Shown: positions 1 through 9,093, counted from the stretch's first letter. The stretch is DNA of 64,000 nt from QPIN01 sp965224575 (GCA_965224575.1 CBDCZQ010000006.1:2604001-2668000); one strand, 5' to 3'. Notes: generated by a model not told the origin, from the letters alone. A program made the numbers and translations.

Positions 1-1
1 C

Positions 2-787
2 TTAAGAGAAAATAATCTGCATACGGTCTGTGAAGAAGCAGCTTGTCCTAATTTGGCAGAATGTTTCAGTCATGGAACGGCAACTTTTATGATTATGGGC
101 GATATTTGTACTCGTCGCTGCCCTTTTTGCGATGTTGCGCATGGTAAACCTAAGCCATTAGATCTGCAAGAACCCTTGAATTTGGCAAAAACAATTAAAA
201 CAATGTCTTTAAACTATGTCGTCATTACCTCGGTAGATCGTGATGATTTAAGAGATGGTGGCGCAGGGCATTTTGTAGATTGTATAAAGGCCATTCGCGA
301 ACATTCCCCAAAAACTAAAATTGAAGTACTCGTCCCTGATTTTCGTGGCCGCATAGATAAAGCGCTGGAAATATTACGACAACAACCTAGTGATGTGTTT
401 AATCATAATTTGGAAACAGTACCACGATTGTATAAACAAGCCAGGCCAGGGGCAAAATATCAGGAATCATTAGCTTTATTAAAAAAATATAAAGATCTTT
501 TGCCGCAAGCGAAAACAAAATCAGGCATTATGCTAGGGCTTGGTGAACAAGAGGATGAAGTGAATCAGGTAATGAAAGACCTGCGAGAACATGGATGTAG
601 TATGTTGACATTGGGCCAATATTTACAGCCAAGTAAAGACCATCTGCCGGTTAAAGAATATATTACACCGAAACAATTTGACCGATATGCTGTAATGGCA
701 AAAAAAATAGGGTTTGATAATGTAGCAAGTGCTCCGTTAGTCAGATCATCATATCATGCAGATATTCAGGCTAAAGAATTATTGTGA
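2..787 (+). CDS. lipA: Lipoyl synthase, 5' end outside window
   Basis: Radical-SAM enzyme that inserts two sulfurs into octanoyl groups on lipoyl carrier proteins, the last step of lipoate synthesis. The frame is open from base 2, so about 60 N-terminal residues of a usual ~320 lie upstream. Counting from base 2, the auxiliary-cluster cysteines are at residues 10, 15 and 21 (C-x4-C-x5-C), and the SAM-cluster motif CTRRCPFC is at 36-43. The C-terminal RSSYHA motif that supplies the serine ligand is also present. A TTG at 53 is an internal Leu codon and not the start. Both cluster motifs are intact, so the identification is secure. lipB may lie upstream, outside the window. Confidence 0.97.
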   Translation, partial: LRENNLHTVCEEAACPNLAECFSHGTATFMIMGDICTRRCPFCDVAHGKPKPLDLQEPLNLAKTIKTMSLNYVVITSVDRDDLRDGGAGHFVDCIKAIREHSPKTKIEVLVPDFRGRIDKALEILRQQPSDVFNHNLETVPRLYKQARPGAKYQESLALLKKYKDLLPQAKTKSGIMLGLGEQEDEVNQVMKDLREHGCSMLTLGQYLQPSKDHLPVKEYITPKQFDRYAVMAKKIGFDNVASAPLVRSSYHADIQAKELL

Positions 788-826
788 TTGGATAAATACT
801 GTTTATATTTCATATGTTAGTGATTT

Positions 827-1477
827 TTAGGCTGAATTTATATATAGCTTTTCACTATTAGGGTGCCATGCTGGATACTTGTCCATAATAAAAATAAATA
901 ATGGTGAGTTAATATGATTATTTAGCCATTGCCCTACTTTTTTATATTCTGAACAGGCAAACCAATCGCTATCAACATTAGCAAATTGTCGAATAAAAGG
1001 AAAAATTGCTATATCAGCAAGCGAACATTTTTCACTACAAAGAAAATGATGTTTACAGAGCCTTTTCTCTAATTCGATTAAGAATAGCTCAGCTTTTTCA
1101 CGATAAAATTTTTCGTTTTGTTCTGGGTGGCGGTCTGCATATTTGTAGCGATCAAGATAATGTTTAAATTCGTTGTCATTCCACTGAATCAATTGGTTTA
1201 TATCTTCAGACAAATCATTTGATAACCAACCCAATGGATCATGCAAAGATAAAGCCCAACGCATAATATCCAGACTTTCATCTATAACTTTTTTATCGGG
1301 TAATAATAAAACTGGAACCGTGCCTTTGGGAGAAATATTTAGTAATTGTTGCGGTTTATTGCGTAATATCACTTCTCGTAGTTCGACTGGTAGTCCAGCA
1401 GTAGCAATGGCAAGTCGCGTTCTCATTGCATAAGGGCATCGGCGGAAACTATAAAGAATAGGGGGAGGTGATTTCAT
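827..1477 (-). CDS. Glutathione S-transferase family protein
   Basis: A 216-residue protein with an N-terminal thioredoxin-like GST domain (about residues 5-80). It carries a CPYAMR motif near residue 14, at the active-site position, and an SPKGTVPVL segment with the cis-proline that binds the glutathione backbone. The C-terminal half is a helical GST domain. The length is normal for the family. It may conjugate or reduce thiol compounds; the substrate cannot be inferred. It follows the small zinc-ribbon gene by 34 bases on the same strand and converges on lipA. No signal peptide, so cytoplasmic. Confidence 0.85.
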   Translation of the reverse strand: MKSPPPILYSFRRCPYAMRTRLAIATAGLPVELREVILRNKPQQLLNISPKGTVPVLLLPDKKVIDESLDIMRWALSLHDPLGWLSNDLSEDINQLIQWNDNEFKHYLDRYKYADRHPEQNEKFYREKAELFLIELEKRLCKHHFLCSEKCSLADIAIFPFIRQFANVDSDWFACSEYKKVGQWLNNHINSPLFIFIMDKYPAWHPNSEKLYINSA

Positions 1478-1511
1478 CAGACTTTTGTATGAGTATTTAG
1501 GCTACTCGTAA

Positions 1512-1742
1512 TCAATCATTTTGAGATGTATTGTTTTTGCAGTAAGGGCAACAATGTTGACCTGTGGAATTAATACTCCAGCCATTTTCTAAAGCAGCGC
1601 TTAAACTACCATCAAACCAAAACCGACCATCACAAATACGCCGGCCATTACGGTTATCTTCCCTAGGGCCGCGACGAAACTCAATTGTTCTAATTAATTG
1701 TGGGTTACAAGTGTCACAAAAAATAAAAGTTCTAATACTCAT
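1512..1742 (-). CDS. Small zinc-ribbon-like hypothetical protein
   Basis: A 76-residue protein with FCDTC near the N-terminus and HCCPYCK near the C-terminus. These paired C-x2-C motifs probably bind one zinc. The centre is rich in Arg, Asp and Gly. I recognise no named function. It lies 34 bases upstream of the GST gene on the same strand, so the two are probably cotranscribed. The open frame on the opposite strand has no such motifs. Confidence is moderate because the gene is short and lacks a strong ribosome-binding site. Confidence 0.6.
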   Translation of the reverse strand: MSIRTFIFCDTCNPQLIRTIEFRRGPREDNRNGRRICDGRFWFDGSLSAALENGWSINSTGQHCCPYCKNNTSQND

Positions 1743-1907
1743 GGTCGTTTTTTTATAAAAAGCCAGCTAAAAAAGAGGGTCAGTTCACAATTATAACCAT
1801 AAAACATAAACCCTACTCATACTAAATAGACTTTCTACTAGACTGGAAGAAAGTATGAAGTATTTTGATTTCACAATTTGTAATTTAGTAAAATTTAGGG
1901 GTAAGAA

Positions 1908-2366
1908 ATGTTAAAAAATAAGCAACAAGGGTTTACATTAATTGAATTGGTTATGGTTATTGTTATCTTAGGGATTTTAGCGGCTACGGCCTTGCCAAAA
2001 TTTGTAGGTTTGGAACGATCAGCTAAAATTTCTTCTTTAAAAGGGATGAAAAGTAGTTTGCAATCAGCTGCAACAATGATTCATGCGCAAGCAATGATAG
2101 ATGGTGTTGTTGCAACAGCTGGGTGGGTGGATACTAATAATAATGGTACAAAAAGTAATGCAGATGGTGATGTTTATACCGTTTTTTTATACCCAAGAGC
2201 TAACTATCTTAAAAATGCAGTAGAGTTAGATGGTTTTACTGTTTCTGCAAATAACACTTTAGCCCATGTTAAATTAAATGGTGTTGTTGGGTGTGAAGTC
2301 AAATATACTTCAGCAACTAGTGCTTCTGTAGGGCCAACTTATGTTATTGATGATAGTGCTTGTTAA
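1908..2366 (+). CDS. MSHA-type type IV pilin, major-pilin-like
   Basis: A 152-residue prepilin. The leader is short and basic (MLKNKQQG) and is cut before FTLIELVMVIVILGIL, the class IV pilin helix with Glu at +5. The C-terminal region has two cysteines (GCEVKY and the final C) that would form the pilin D-loop disulfide. The signature resembles MshA, the major subunit of the mannose-sensitive haemagglutinin pilus. First gene of a pilin/pseudopilin run 1908-4527. An RBS-like GGGG lies just upstream of the ATG. The assembly ATPase and secretin genes are not in the window. Confidence 0.88.
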   Translation: MLKNKQQGFTLIELVMVIVILGILAATALPKFVGLERSAKISSLKGMKSSLQSAATMIHAQAMIDGVVATAGWVDTNNNGTKSNADGDVYTVFLYPRANYLKNAVELDGFTVSANNTLAHVKLNGVVGCEVKYTSATSASVGPTYVIDDSAC

Positions 2367-2459
2367 CTGATCTCTATCTACTGTCGTTTTAAGCTGAAAA
2401 GGTTTAGACAAGTTTTAGCTTGACTGGGTAATGATAGAAACAAGAGTGTCTTTATTTTT

Positions 2460-2942
2460 ATGGTAAAAAAACAATTAGCAGGATTTACATTAGTTGAACT
2501 AGTTATGATTCTGGTGATATTAAGTGTAATTTATGCTACTGCAATACCCAATTTTTTTGATAAAAATGTTTATGCCGAACGCGCTTTTTTTGATGATACT
2601 TTACATGCTGTTCAATACGCACAAAAACTTTCTGTAGCAACTGGATGTAATGTTAGAGTTTCTATTTCATCAAATAGTTATACTTTAACAAGACGGGGAA
2701 CAGCAAGTAGTCCCAAATGTCCAACATCGGGTACTACTTATGCTTTGGATATTTCACATCCTGGTACAGGGGAAAGTAGCTATTCTGGTAGTGAAAAGGA
2801 TATTACTTTATCCAGTTCCTCAACGCCTTTTTATTTTTATTCCTCAGGCTCTGCATCAGAAAATGTGACATTAACCGTTAATGGATCTAAAACGATCAGA
2901 GTTATTGCCGAAACGGGATTTGTCTATGATAGCACTCCATAA
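2460..2942 (+). CDS. mshC: MSHA minor pilin, MshC-like
   Basis: A 160-residue prepilin with leader MVKKQLAG and then FTLVELVMILVILSVIYA. The stretch after the helix, AIPNFFDKNVYAERAFFDDTLHAVQYAQKLSVATGC, is split here as AIPNFFDKNV and AERAFFDDTLHAVQYA; this layout is characteristic of MshC/GspH-like minor pilins. Serine- and threonine-rich globular domain. Its end overlaps the next start (2926) by 17 bases, so translation is coupled. It probably forms part of the priming tip complex of the pilus. Confidence 0.82.
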   Translation: MVKKQLAGFTLVELVMILVILSVIYATAIPNFFDKNVYAERAFFDDTLHAVQYAQKLSVATGCNVRVSISSNSYTLTRRGTASSPKCPTSGTTYALDISHPGTGESSYSGSEKDITLSSSSTPFYFYSSGSASENVTLTVNGSKTIRVIAETGFVYDSTP

Positions 2943-3327
2943 AACGGAAAGCGGTACCTCGCTAATCGAGTTGGTTTTCTCCATCATTATTATCAGTATT
3001 TCATTAACGGGAATATTATCAGTGATGACTCAAACTATTAACCATAGTGCTGATCCTATTGTCCAATATAAGGCAATTACCCTTGCTGAATCTTATTTAG
3101 AAAGAACTTTATCGAAAACATACAGCAGTATAAGTCTCGGTAGTTCTAGTTACACGGTTGATGGCTATACTATTTCGCTTTCTGTTTTGGCGGATACGGT
3201 AGCTGGCCTGGCTGTAAAAAAAGCTAGTGTGAATGTTTCTGGTTCGGGCATCAGTCTAGACTTAGTTGGTTATGTCGCTAATGAGGCTGGAAGTGATGTT
3301 ATCTACAAAACTGAAAAATATGAGTAG
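2926..3327 (+). CDS. mshD: MSHA minor pilin, MshD-like
   Basis: A 133-residue pseudopilin. I start it at ATG 2926 (MIALHKTESG), giving a proper leader before TSLIELVFSIIIISISLTG. An in-frame ATG at 2881 would put 15 non-leader residues in front. The body has the MshD-type segment YKAITLAESYLERTL, a helix that typically helps order the minor-pilin complex. Overlaps mshC by 17 bases and the next gene by 8, so the operon is compact and translationally coupled. Confidence 0.78.
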   Translation: MIALHKTESGTSLIELVFSIIIISISLTGILSVMTQTINHSADPIVQYKAITLAESYLERTLSKTYSSISLGSSSYTVDGYTISLSVLADTVAGLAVKKASVNVSGSGISLDLVGYVANEAGSDVIYKTEKYE

Positions 3328-4132
3328 ATTAACAACTAAAGGGTTTACTTTACTAGAGCTAATTATGGTGATAGTTATTGTTAGTATTTTAGCGACGATG
3401 ACAACGGGTATTATTACCCAGCCAGTTAAAAGTTATATTGATCTGGAAAGACGGACTTTATTAGTTGATACAGCTGAAATGGCATTAAGGCGAATGCAGC
3501 GGGATATTAGACAAGCATTGCCTGGTAGCATTCGAATAACGACAACTGCAACCACTGCCGTGATAGAAATGTTACATATTGTGGATGGTGGTCGTTATCG
3601 ACATAAGATTTCAGCAGTTCCAGATATTGCTTGTTCGGCTACAGGAGACAATGTTCTATTATTTGGTTCTTCAGATAGTTGTTTTGATGTGATTGGTCAA
3701 TTAAATCATTATACAAATATTAATTTATCTAATGATTGGTTGATTTTTTCAGGCGCTAATGCCTATACCATCAATAACCGAGTGGCTTTGAATAGTACAA
3801 CAACGTCTTCTAAAGTACATTTTCCGAGCAAGAATTTTGCACCCTCATTAGAAACTACTCCATATCGTTTTTATATTGTAGACACACCCATTACCTACCG
3901 CTGTGATTTGAGCGCTCATCAATTAGTTCGCTATACAGGCTATAATATTTCGTCTTCTCAACCTAATCCTCCATCAGGCGGGGGTAACAGTTTACAAGCA
4001 AATAAAATAAGTAGTTGTACCTTTAATTATGATTCAGGAACAGCGATTGCAACACTAAATATTACTTTAAAAGATACTGCTGATGAGTCTATCAAATTGA
4101 CAAGTCTGGTTCATATAGATAATTTGCTATGA
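3320..4132 (+). CDS. mshO: MSHA minor pilin, MshO-like
   Basis: A 270-residue pseudopilin. The start at 3320 gives leader MSRLTTKG followed by FTLLELIMVIVIVSILATM. The segment after the helix (ALRRMQRDIRQALPGSIRI) is characteristic of MshO/GspJ-like large minor pilins. Three or more cysteines lie in the C-terminal half. An ORF start at 3266 is possible but would bury the prepilin site behind 18 extra residues. The stop overlaps the next ATG (ATGA). Confidence 0.8.
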   Translation: MSRLTTKGFTLLELIMVIVIVSILATMTTGIITQPVKSYIDLERRTLLVDTAEMALRRMQRDIRQALPGSIRITTTATTAVIEMLHIVDGGRYRHKISAVPDIACSATGDNVLLFGSSDSCFDVIGQLNHYTNINLSNDWLIFSGANAYTINNRVALNSTTTSSKVHFPSKNFAPSLETTPYRFYIVDTPITYRCDLSAHQLVRYTGYNISSSQPNPPSGGGNSLQANKISSCTFNYDSGTAIATLNITLKDTADESIKLTSLVHIDNLL

Positions 4133-4527
4133 AGCAGCAGAAAGGGTTTTCTATCATAATGGCAATTTTTATTTTAGTCGTACTTAGTTTACTAGGTGGT
4201 TATATGGTAAAGCTAAGTGGAGTACAACACACAACATCATTAAATGTAATTCAAGGAGCGAAAGCGTATCAAGCAGCTAGAGCAGGGCTTAGCTGGTCTA
4301 TAGCTAAAATTTCTTCCGGTGGTAATTGCAATGATATAACTTCTATATCACCTCTGGGTTTTACCGGGATTAATGGTTTTTCAGTTTCATTAGATTGTAA
4401 TAAACAGGTGGTTCCTGAAGATGGCGTTAATCTAGATGTTTATCATATTACAGCGTTGAGTGAGTTTGGAGTTTATAAAAATGCTAGTTATATTTCTAGG
4501 AATCTTGAAGTTTCTATTATTAAATAG
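4129..4527 (+). CDS. mshP: MSHA minor pilin, MshP/PilX-like
   Basis: A 132-residue protein starting MKQQKGFSIIMAIFILVVLS, a non-canonical prepilin helix lacking Glu at +5, as in MshP/PilX/GspK-type pseudopilins. AYQAARAGLSWSIAKI follows, the conserved post-helix motif of this class. Couples to mshO by an ATGA overlap. It is the last gene of the run; no mshQ-like adhesin follows, and the next gene is unrelated. Confidence 0.78.
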   Translation: MKQQKGFSIIMAIFILVVLSLLGGYMVKLSGVQHTTSLNVIQGAKAYQAARAGLSWSIAKISSGGNCNDITSISPLGFTGINGFSVSLDCNKQVVPEDGVNLDVYHITALSEFGVYKNASYISRNLEVSIIK

Positions 4528-4840
4528 AGTTTTCTCAGTAAGTCTGTAGATCATTTTTTACAATAGTCCTAAAAAACGTATTACTTTCTATAATCAGTTG
4601 GCGCGGCATCAGCATGGTATAATATATGCTTGTCTCAAACACAAAGAGTAAAAAATCTTACCTACTATAAATTCGCGTCCAACTACGTTTCCTAGGATAA
4701 ACTGGTAATTGGAGTTTATGGATTTATTCCCAAATTTTATCATCTTAAGTGAACTATCTTCTTTATATTCTAGTCAGATAGTTATTAATTTATCGCTATA
4801 TATTGTATAACTTTCAAGGACTAGCTCTGAGGTTTTAATT
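4528..4840 (+). promoter_or_regulatory. Intergenic region with extended -10 promoter
   Basis: A 313-base gap between mshP and the DUF2845 gene. It holds a strong extended -10 match, TGGTATAAT, at 4615-4623; the best -35 candidate at 17-base spacing (CAGTTG, 4595-4600) is weak. It probably drives the DUF2845 gene, leaving a leader over 200 bases long. A 30-codon frame (4718-4810) preceded by GGAG lies in that leader but has no other support. No clear hairpin seen. Confidence 0.45.
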
Positions 4841-5218
4841 ATGATAATTAAAAAATTGATAGTACTACTTATTGTATCTATTTTTTCTGGGCAAGTTTTA
4901 GCACTTAGATGTGGTAAAAGATTTGTTGATGTAGGCGCAGGGAAGGCAAAAGTTATCTCTCGATGTGGAGAACCATTATTTGTGGAGCAACGAGAGCGTA
5001 CATTTCCTCCGAATTGCATTAATAGTAGGAGTAATGATTATCATCAATATAGTAACGAAAGATATTTTGATCAAGGAAATTACGACTATCCTCCTATTTG
5101 TAATATTGAACTTATAGATGTCTGGACTTATAATTTTGGGCCAAGAAAATTTATGCGAGAATTGATTTTTCGAGGTGGTGTTTTAAAGAAGATTGTTATT
5201 TTGGATTATGGAGACTAA
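4841..5218 (+). CDS. DUF2845 family periplasmic protein
   Basis: A 125-residue protein with a signal peptide (MIIKKLIVLLIVSIFSGQVLA is the first 21 residues; cleavage after VLA). The mature part begins LRCGKRFVDVG and continues with a conserved CGEP and a VWTYNFGP motif, the layout of DUF2845. Mature-protein cysteines could pair in the periplasm. Function unknown. The ATG has a GAGG motif upstream. It converges on the FliK-like gene with a 32-base gap. Confidence 0.75.
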   Translation: MIIKKLIVLLIVSIFSGQVLALRCGKRFVDVGAGKAKVISRCGEPLFVEQRERTFPPNCINSRSNDYHQYSNERYFDQGNYDYPPICNIELIDVWTYNFGPRKFMRELIFRGGVLKKIVILDYGD

Positions 5219-5250
5219 TTTTAACTTTGCTTGTATGAAAATAAGGTTTT

Positions 5251-7074
5251 TTAAGCTTTTTGATCAAACAAACTTTGGTTTTTTAGATTGTTAATTACAT
5301 CATTATTTTCTGTTCCAGAATGGGCAAACATGTGTCCAGTTTCTATTCCAGCCTTATCAAATTGCGTTTTTAAATAGTCTAGATTTTGATTGATTTTTGA
5401 TACAATTTTTTCAGTATCACTCCAAAACCTTGTATTGATAGTTTTATTAATACAAATTACTTTACAATAAATTGTTCCTAGATCCGGTGGGGTAATAGTG
5501 ATGGTTACCGCCCAGTTTCCTGAATTAGTTTCTTCATCCTTATTTTGTTCCCTTTCAATTTCAATTTTTACAGACTCAGAAACTTCTTTGTTTATAAAAG
5601 GAATATCCAGAATCCAGGCTTGTTTTATACCCTCTTCTTTTGGAAGTGAACCTAATTGATTGAGGATTATTTTAGCTAATGAATTTTCGGTTTTTTTCTG
5701 TATTTCTTGTAATAGATCAATTTCGCTAGAGGGTGGTTTTTGTTGAGTTTCAAGTTCTTGCTTAATGGTATGTTGAAGCTTTAAAAGTTGGTTTTTTAAG
5801 TCCGTCTGTAAATTTAGATCATTTTTTTCACCAGAGTGAGTCAACTTGGCTTCTAAAAACAATCCAGAATTAAGTACAGATTGTTTTAATATTTTTGGGT
5901 CAACTCTATCATTTTTTATATGAGGAATACGGTCTATAATTTGTCTGGCTAAACGTTTTAAGTTATCTGGAATAGAGTCATTATCATTGATTGACGATAA
6001 ATTTTTAATCAGCTGATTTACTAGCTCAGAAGGTGGGTTTTGGGTTGGTAATGTTTGTTTAATTGTGTCTTGTATTTTAAGGTTTGTATTGATTAAGGAA
6101 TTTTTATCAATCAATTCAAATTTTGGCTGATTACCTGGCTTAATGACTTTAAAAGAAATTAATTCTCCCTTTTGTAAATTTTTCATATCAAAAGGAGTAT
6201 TTTTAAAACCTATGGTTTGGTCTGATATTAGTTGGTTTTTATTTAAAGTAATTATGGTCGAGTTAATACTATTTGAAGAAAGCCCTTTTTGAGATGAACT
6301 ATTTGGCTGTAAAAGTAGCTGTATTTTATTATGGTTTGTTTTTAAGACCATTGCGTTAATGATTTGGCCTTTGGTAAGTTTTTCTGGGGTTGTGCTAATT
6401 ATGTTAAATTTTGGGTTAGCATCAACTCCATTGCTTATATCCGTGAGTTGAATTTTTTGTCCCAATTTAAAATTGAATGATTTCAGAGTTTGGGAGTTAA
6501 GCTCTTTATGGCCTAGAAAAATATCTTCTTTTTTAAGCGTTATGATATTGTTATTACCAATAGTTTTGATATTTGTAGATTGAGTTGGTTTTACCGGTTT
6601 TTCTAATTGTAATTGAATTTCATCTTCAAGGATTGTTATGATTTTTGCAGTAATAATGGATGGTTTTTCAGGGATTGCTAATGACTCTGTAGTCTTATTT
6701 ATGTTTGAAATTAATTGTTTTAATACTATATCTTTTAGGTTTATGGTTTTTTCAGTTTGTTGGCTCTGATTGAGATTTTCAGTTTTTAGATCAGCATCAT
6801 TCGCTATTACTTTAAACTCAGCCATTGGGTTTAATTTTGATACAAGGAGTTGAAGGTTTTCTCCTTGTTTTGTTTTAAATGCTAGGTTGCTTTGTACTTG
6901 AACTGATAAGTTGGATGGAGAAATTCTGAAAGTTAATGTTTTCGTATCTAAGTTGTTTTTAACAACTTGCACGTTAAGTTTCTGGTTGAGTTTTAAGTTT
7001 GGAGGAAGAGTGCTACTGGAAGAGGTAAGGGTGGGGTGGTTATTTTTTGTCAATCGCGGTTGGAAAATATCCAT
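5251..7074 (-). CDS. FliK-like protein (Flg_hook C-terminal domain)
   Basis: A 607-residue, Asn/Lys/Gln-rich protein without a signal peptide. The last ~120 residues (WAVTITITPPDLGTIYCKV and what follows) match the FliK hook-length-control C-terminal fold, in which a PPxLG motif heads the globular domain. The long N-terminal part has repeated hydrophilic segments that suggest an extended ruler-like region. No flagellar genes are near, so this is an orphan FliK homologue. It could be a stray flagellar gene or a protein reusing the domain. The 5' side carries a TTTA tandem repeat 122 bases upstream. Confidence 0.7.
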   Translation of the reverse strand: MDIFQPRLTKNNHPTLTSSSSTLPPNLKLNQKLNVQVVKNNLDTKTLTFRISPSNLSVQVQSNLAFKTKQGENLQLLVSKLNPMAEFKVIANDADLKTENLNQSQQTEKTINLKDIVLKQLISNINKTTESLAIPEKPSIITAKIITILEDEIQLQLEKPVKPTQSTNIKTIGNNNIITLKKEDIFLGHKELNSQTLKSFNFKLGQKIQLTDISNGVDANPKFNIISTTPEKLTKGQIINAMVLKTNHNKIQLLLQPNSSSQKGLSSNSINSTIITLNKNQLISDQTIGFKNTPFDMKNLQKGELISFKVIKPGNQPKFELIDKNSLINTNLKIQDTIKQTLPTQNPPSELVNQLIKNLSSINDNDSIPDNLKRLARQIIDRIPHIKNDRVDPKILKQSVLNSGLFLEAKLTHSGEKNDLNLQTDLKNQLLKLQHTIKQELETQQKPPSSEIDLLQEIQKKTENSLAKIILNQLGSLPKEEGIKQAWILDIPFINKEVSESVKIEIEREQNKDEETNSGNWAVTITITPPDLGTIYCKVICINKTINTRFWSDTEKIVSKINQNLDYLKTQFDKAGIETGHMFAHSGTENNDVINNLKNQSLFDQKA

Positions 7075-7195
7075 AATACCACTTATGATTTGTTAGCTAT
7101 GCTGATTTAAAAGGGTTTCTGAGCTAAATGTAAAGTTGAGGTGATACATACTTAACATACTATATCTTTAATTTTGAGGTTAAAAAAGCGTACAT

Positions 7196-7218
7196 TTTAT
7201 TTATTTATTTATTTATTT
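7196..7218. repeat. TTTA tetranucleotide tandem repeat
   Basis: Five perfect TTTA units plus TTT. It lies between the promoter side of the FliK-like gene (start 7074, minus strand) and the 3' end of the PEP-CTERM gene. Slippage here would change upstream spacing of the FliK-like gene, not its reading frame. Confidence 0.8.
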
Positions 7219-7268
7219 CTAATTTTGATTTCAAGCGAGGTTAGGTGGTTAGCTAATAATAGAGTTAA

Positions 7269-7313
7269 TTTTTGTACACTGCTTGGAATGTAGATTTAAA
7301 CAGTGTACAAAAA
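7269..7313. repeat. 13-bp perfect inverted repeat
   Basis: Arms TTTTTGTACACTG (7269-7281) and CAGTGTACAAAAA (7301-7313), with a 19-base loop. It lies 17 bases beyond the PEP-CTERM stop. On either strand the stem is followed by A and not T residues, so it is not a canonical intrinsic terminator. It may be an RNA 3' stem or a protein-binding site. Confidence 0.6.
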
Positions 7314-7329
7314 TAATAAGGATATTTTT

Positions 7330-7872
7330 CTATGATTTAGATTTACGACGAGAAAAGCCAACTAATCCAACAAAACCTGAACCAAACAACCATACTGCTG
7401 CTGGAACTGGAACTGCAGACACACCTGCATCAACTACTGAAATTTTTATATCATATTGTGCTGCTTCGTCTAAAACGGTTATATCATTTAATATAACGAA
7501 ATGTAATCCATCGTCTAAAGTAGCTCCAGTATTCCATATATTGACAATACCGTCATCAGCTGAAAAAACATTGCCACCTAAAGTAATTGAGCCTATATCC
7601 ATTTGGTCGTTAGTGAATTCAATAATAATACTGTCAACCGCAATACCAGCCGCACCGGCACCACTTAAGGTAAAAGCCCATGTGTCTGTAATGGGGCCTT
7701 GTACTGCATTAAAATCAACACCGCCAGTCAATGTTTGTTTATCTGGTTCAGTTTCCTGTGATTTGAAACCGGTCGATACTATGTCGCTATTACCCTTATT
7801 CCAGTTTAGTGTAGCCGCTTGGATTTGTATTGAGAAAAGCGTAAATAAAATAATACATAAAAATCTTTTCAT
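7330..7872 (-). CDS. PEP-CTERM sorting-domain protein
   Basis: A 180-residue secreted protein. The N-terminal signal peptide ends near IQIQA-ATL. The body is beta-rich and Gly/Asp-rich. The C-terminus has VPVPAAVWLFGSG, a hydrophobic helix, and a final basic RRK cluster. This tripartite tail is the PEP-CTERM signal, processed by an exosortase for delivery to the exterior or extracellular matrix. The VPxPAAVWLFGSG variant is common in methanotroph-type gammaproteobacteria. The body resembles no named family I know. No exosortase gene is in the window. Confidence 0.88.
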   Translation of the reverse strand: MKRFLCIILFTLFSIQIQAATLNWNKGNSDIVSTGFKSQETEPDKQTLTGGVDFNAVQGPITDTWAFTLSGAGAAGIAVDSIIIEFTNDQMDIGSITLGGNVFSADDGIVNIWNTGATLDDGLHFVILNDITVLDEAAQYDIKISVVDAGVSAVPVPAAVWLFGSGFVGLVGFSRRKSKS

Positions 7873-8157
7873 TATTAAGCTCCTATTTTTAAGTTAAGTA
7901 TAAAATTTATAAATCAGTATTTCTGACTGGAAAGACTTGGGTATAATTTTCTTGTTCACCATATCTTTCTTAACTAACATTTACAATGATACCAGACTTG
8001 AAGACTATAAACAAAGGCTACAGAATATTATTTTGTTTTTTTTCATATAGTTATGTCGATGTCTGTATCTGAACCGGTAGAATGTTAGTTTATATGACCT
8101 TACAAAGTGAATTTAGTTTAAAATTAATTCTGTAATTAAATTTAAACTTACAGATAA

Positions 8158-9087
8158 ATGACTACTGCTAATCAAACGGATTTAACCAATGAACTTCAAA
8201 CAATAAGAGATTTTATTCGTTGGGGGGCAAGCCAATTTGTTGAAAATAAAGTGTTTTTAGGCCATGGTTTAGCTACTTCCTTGCATGAATCTGCTGCTAT
8301 TGTTTTACATGTTTTATTTTTACCTTATAATCTTGATGATTGTTATCTAGATGCAGTGTTAACCATAGAAGAACGTAAAAAGGTAGTTTTTCTGCTAGAT
8401 AAGAGAATAAAAGAACGAAAACCTGTTGCTTATCTTATTAATGAGGCAGTTTTTGCTGGTTTGTCTTTTTATGTTGATGAAAGAGTGCTGGTACCGAGAT
8501 CTCCCATTGCTGAAATAATCTTGCAGCATTTTTCTCCTTGGGTTGATGAAAACAAGGCTTTGAATATATTGGATTTATGTACAGGTAGTGGATGTATCGC
8601 TATTGCTTGTGCCTATGCCTTTCCTAATGCTCAGGTTGATGCGGTTGAGCTGTCTGATGATGCATTAGAGGTTGCTGGTAAGAACATTAAAACGCATGAT
8701 GTTTTGGAACAAGTTTGCTTATTTAAATCAGACTTGTTTAAGACGTTACCGAGTAACAAATATGATGTCATTGTTAGTAATCCACCTTATGTTGCCATAC
8801 AGGAATGGAAAGAGCTTCCGGCTGAATATCATCAAGAGCCAGAAATGGGGTTTACTGGTGGGACTAGCGGACTAGATTTGGTTTTGCGGATTTTAGTAGA
8901 TGCTAATGATTACTTAACAGAACAAGGTGTTTTAATCATTGAAGTAGGGAGTAGTTCTGAAACACTCCAGCAACTGTTTCCTCAAATCCCATTTTATTGG
9001 CTTGAATTTGAACAAGGTGGTGATGGTGTTTTTCTGTTAACAGCTGAACAGGTTCAACAATATCACCAACAATTTAAAAAATACTAA
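8158..9087 (+). CDS. prmB: Ribosomal protein uL3 N5-glutamine methyltransferase
   Basis: A 309-residue SAM-dependent methyltransferase that modifies a glutamine of ribosomal protein L3. It has the SAM-binding motif LDLCTGSGCIAIA near residue 140, and NPPY near 209, which binds the target amide. The N-terminal helical domain and VPRSPIAE preceding the Rossmann fold distinguish PrmB from PrmC/HemK. Seven bases upstream of aroC, the usual gammaproteobacterial arrangement, so probably one transcript. Confidence 0.92.
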   Translation: MTTANQTDLTNELQTIRDFIRWGASQFVENKVFLGHGLATSLHESAAIVLHVLFLPYNLDDCYLDAVLTIEERKKVVFLLDKRIKERKPVAYLINEAVFAGLSFYVDERVLVPRSPIAEIILQHFSPWVDENKALNILDLCTGSGCIAIACAYAFPNAQVDAVELSDDALEVAGKNIKTHDVLEQVCLFKSDLFKTLPSNKYDVIVSNPPYVAIQEWKELPAEYHQEPEMGFTGGTSGLDLVLRILVDANDYLTEQGVLIIEVGSSSETLQQLFPQIPFYWLEFEQGGDGVFLLTAEQVQQYHQQFKKY

Positions 9088-9093
9088 TTTAAT

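Noticed and set aside
4718..4810. 30-codon frame upstream of the DUF2845 gene
   Set aside because: GGAG is only 3 bases from the ATG and the peptide has no recognisable composition; a chance AT-rich frame is likely.
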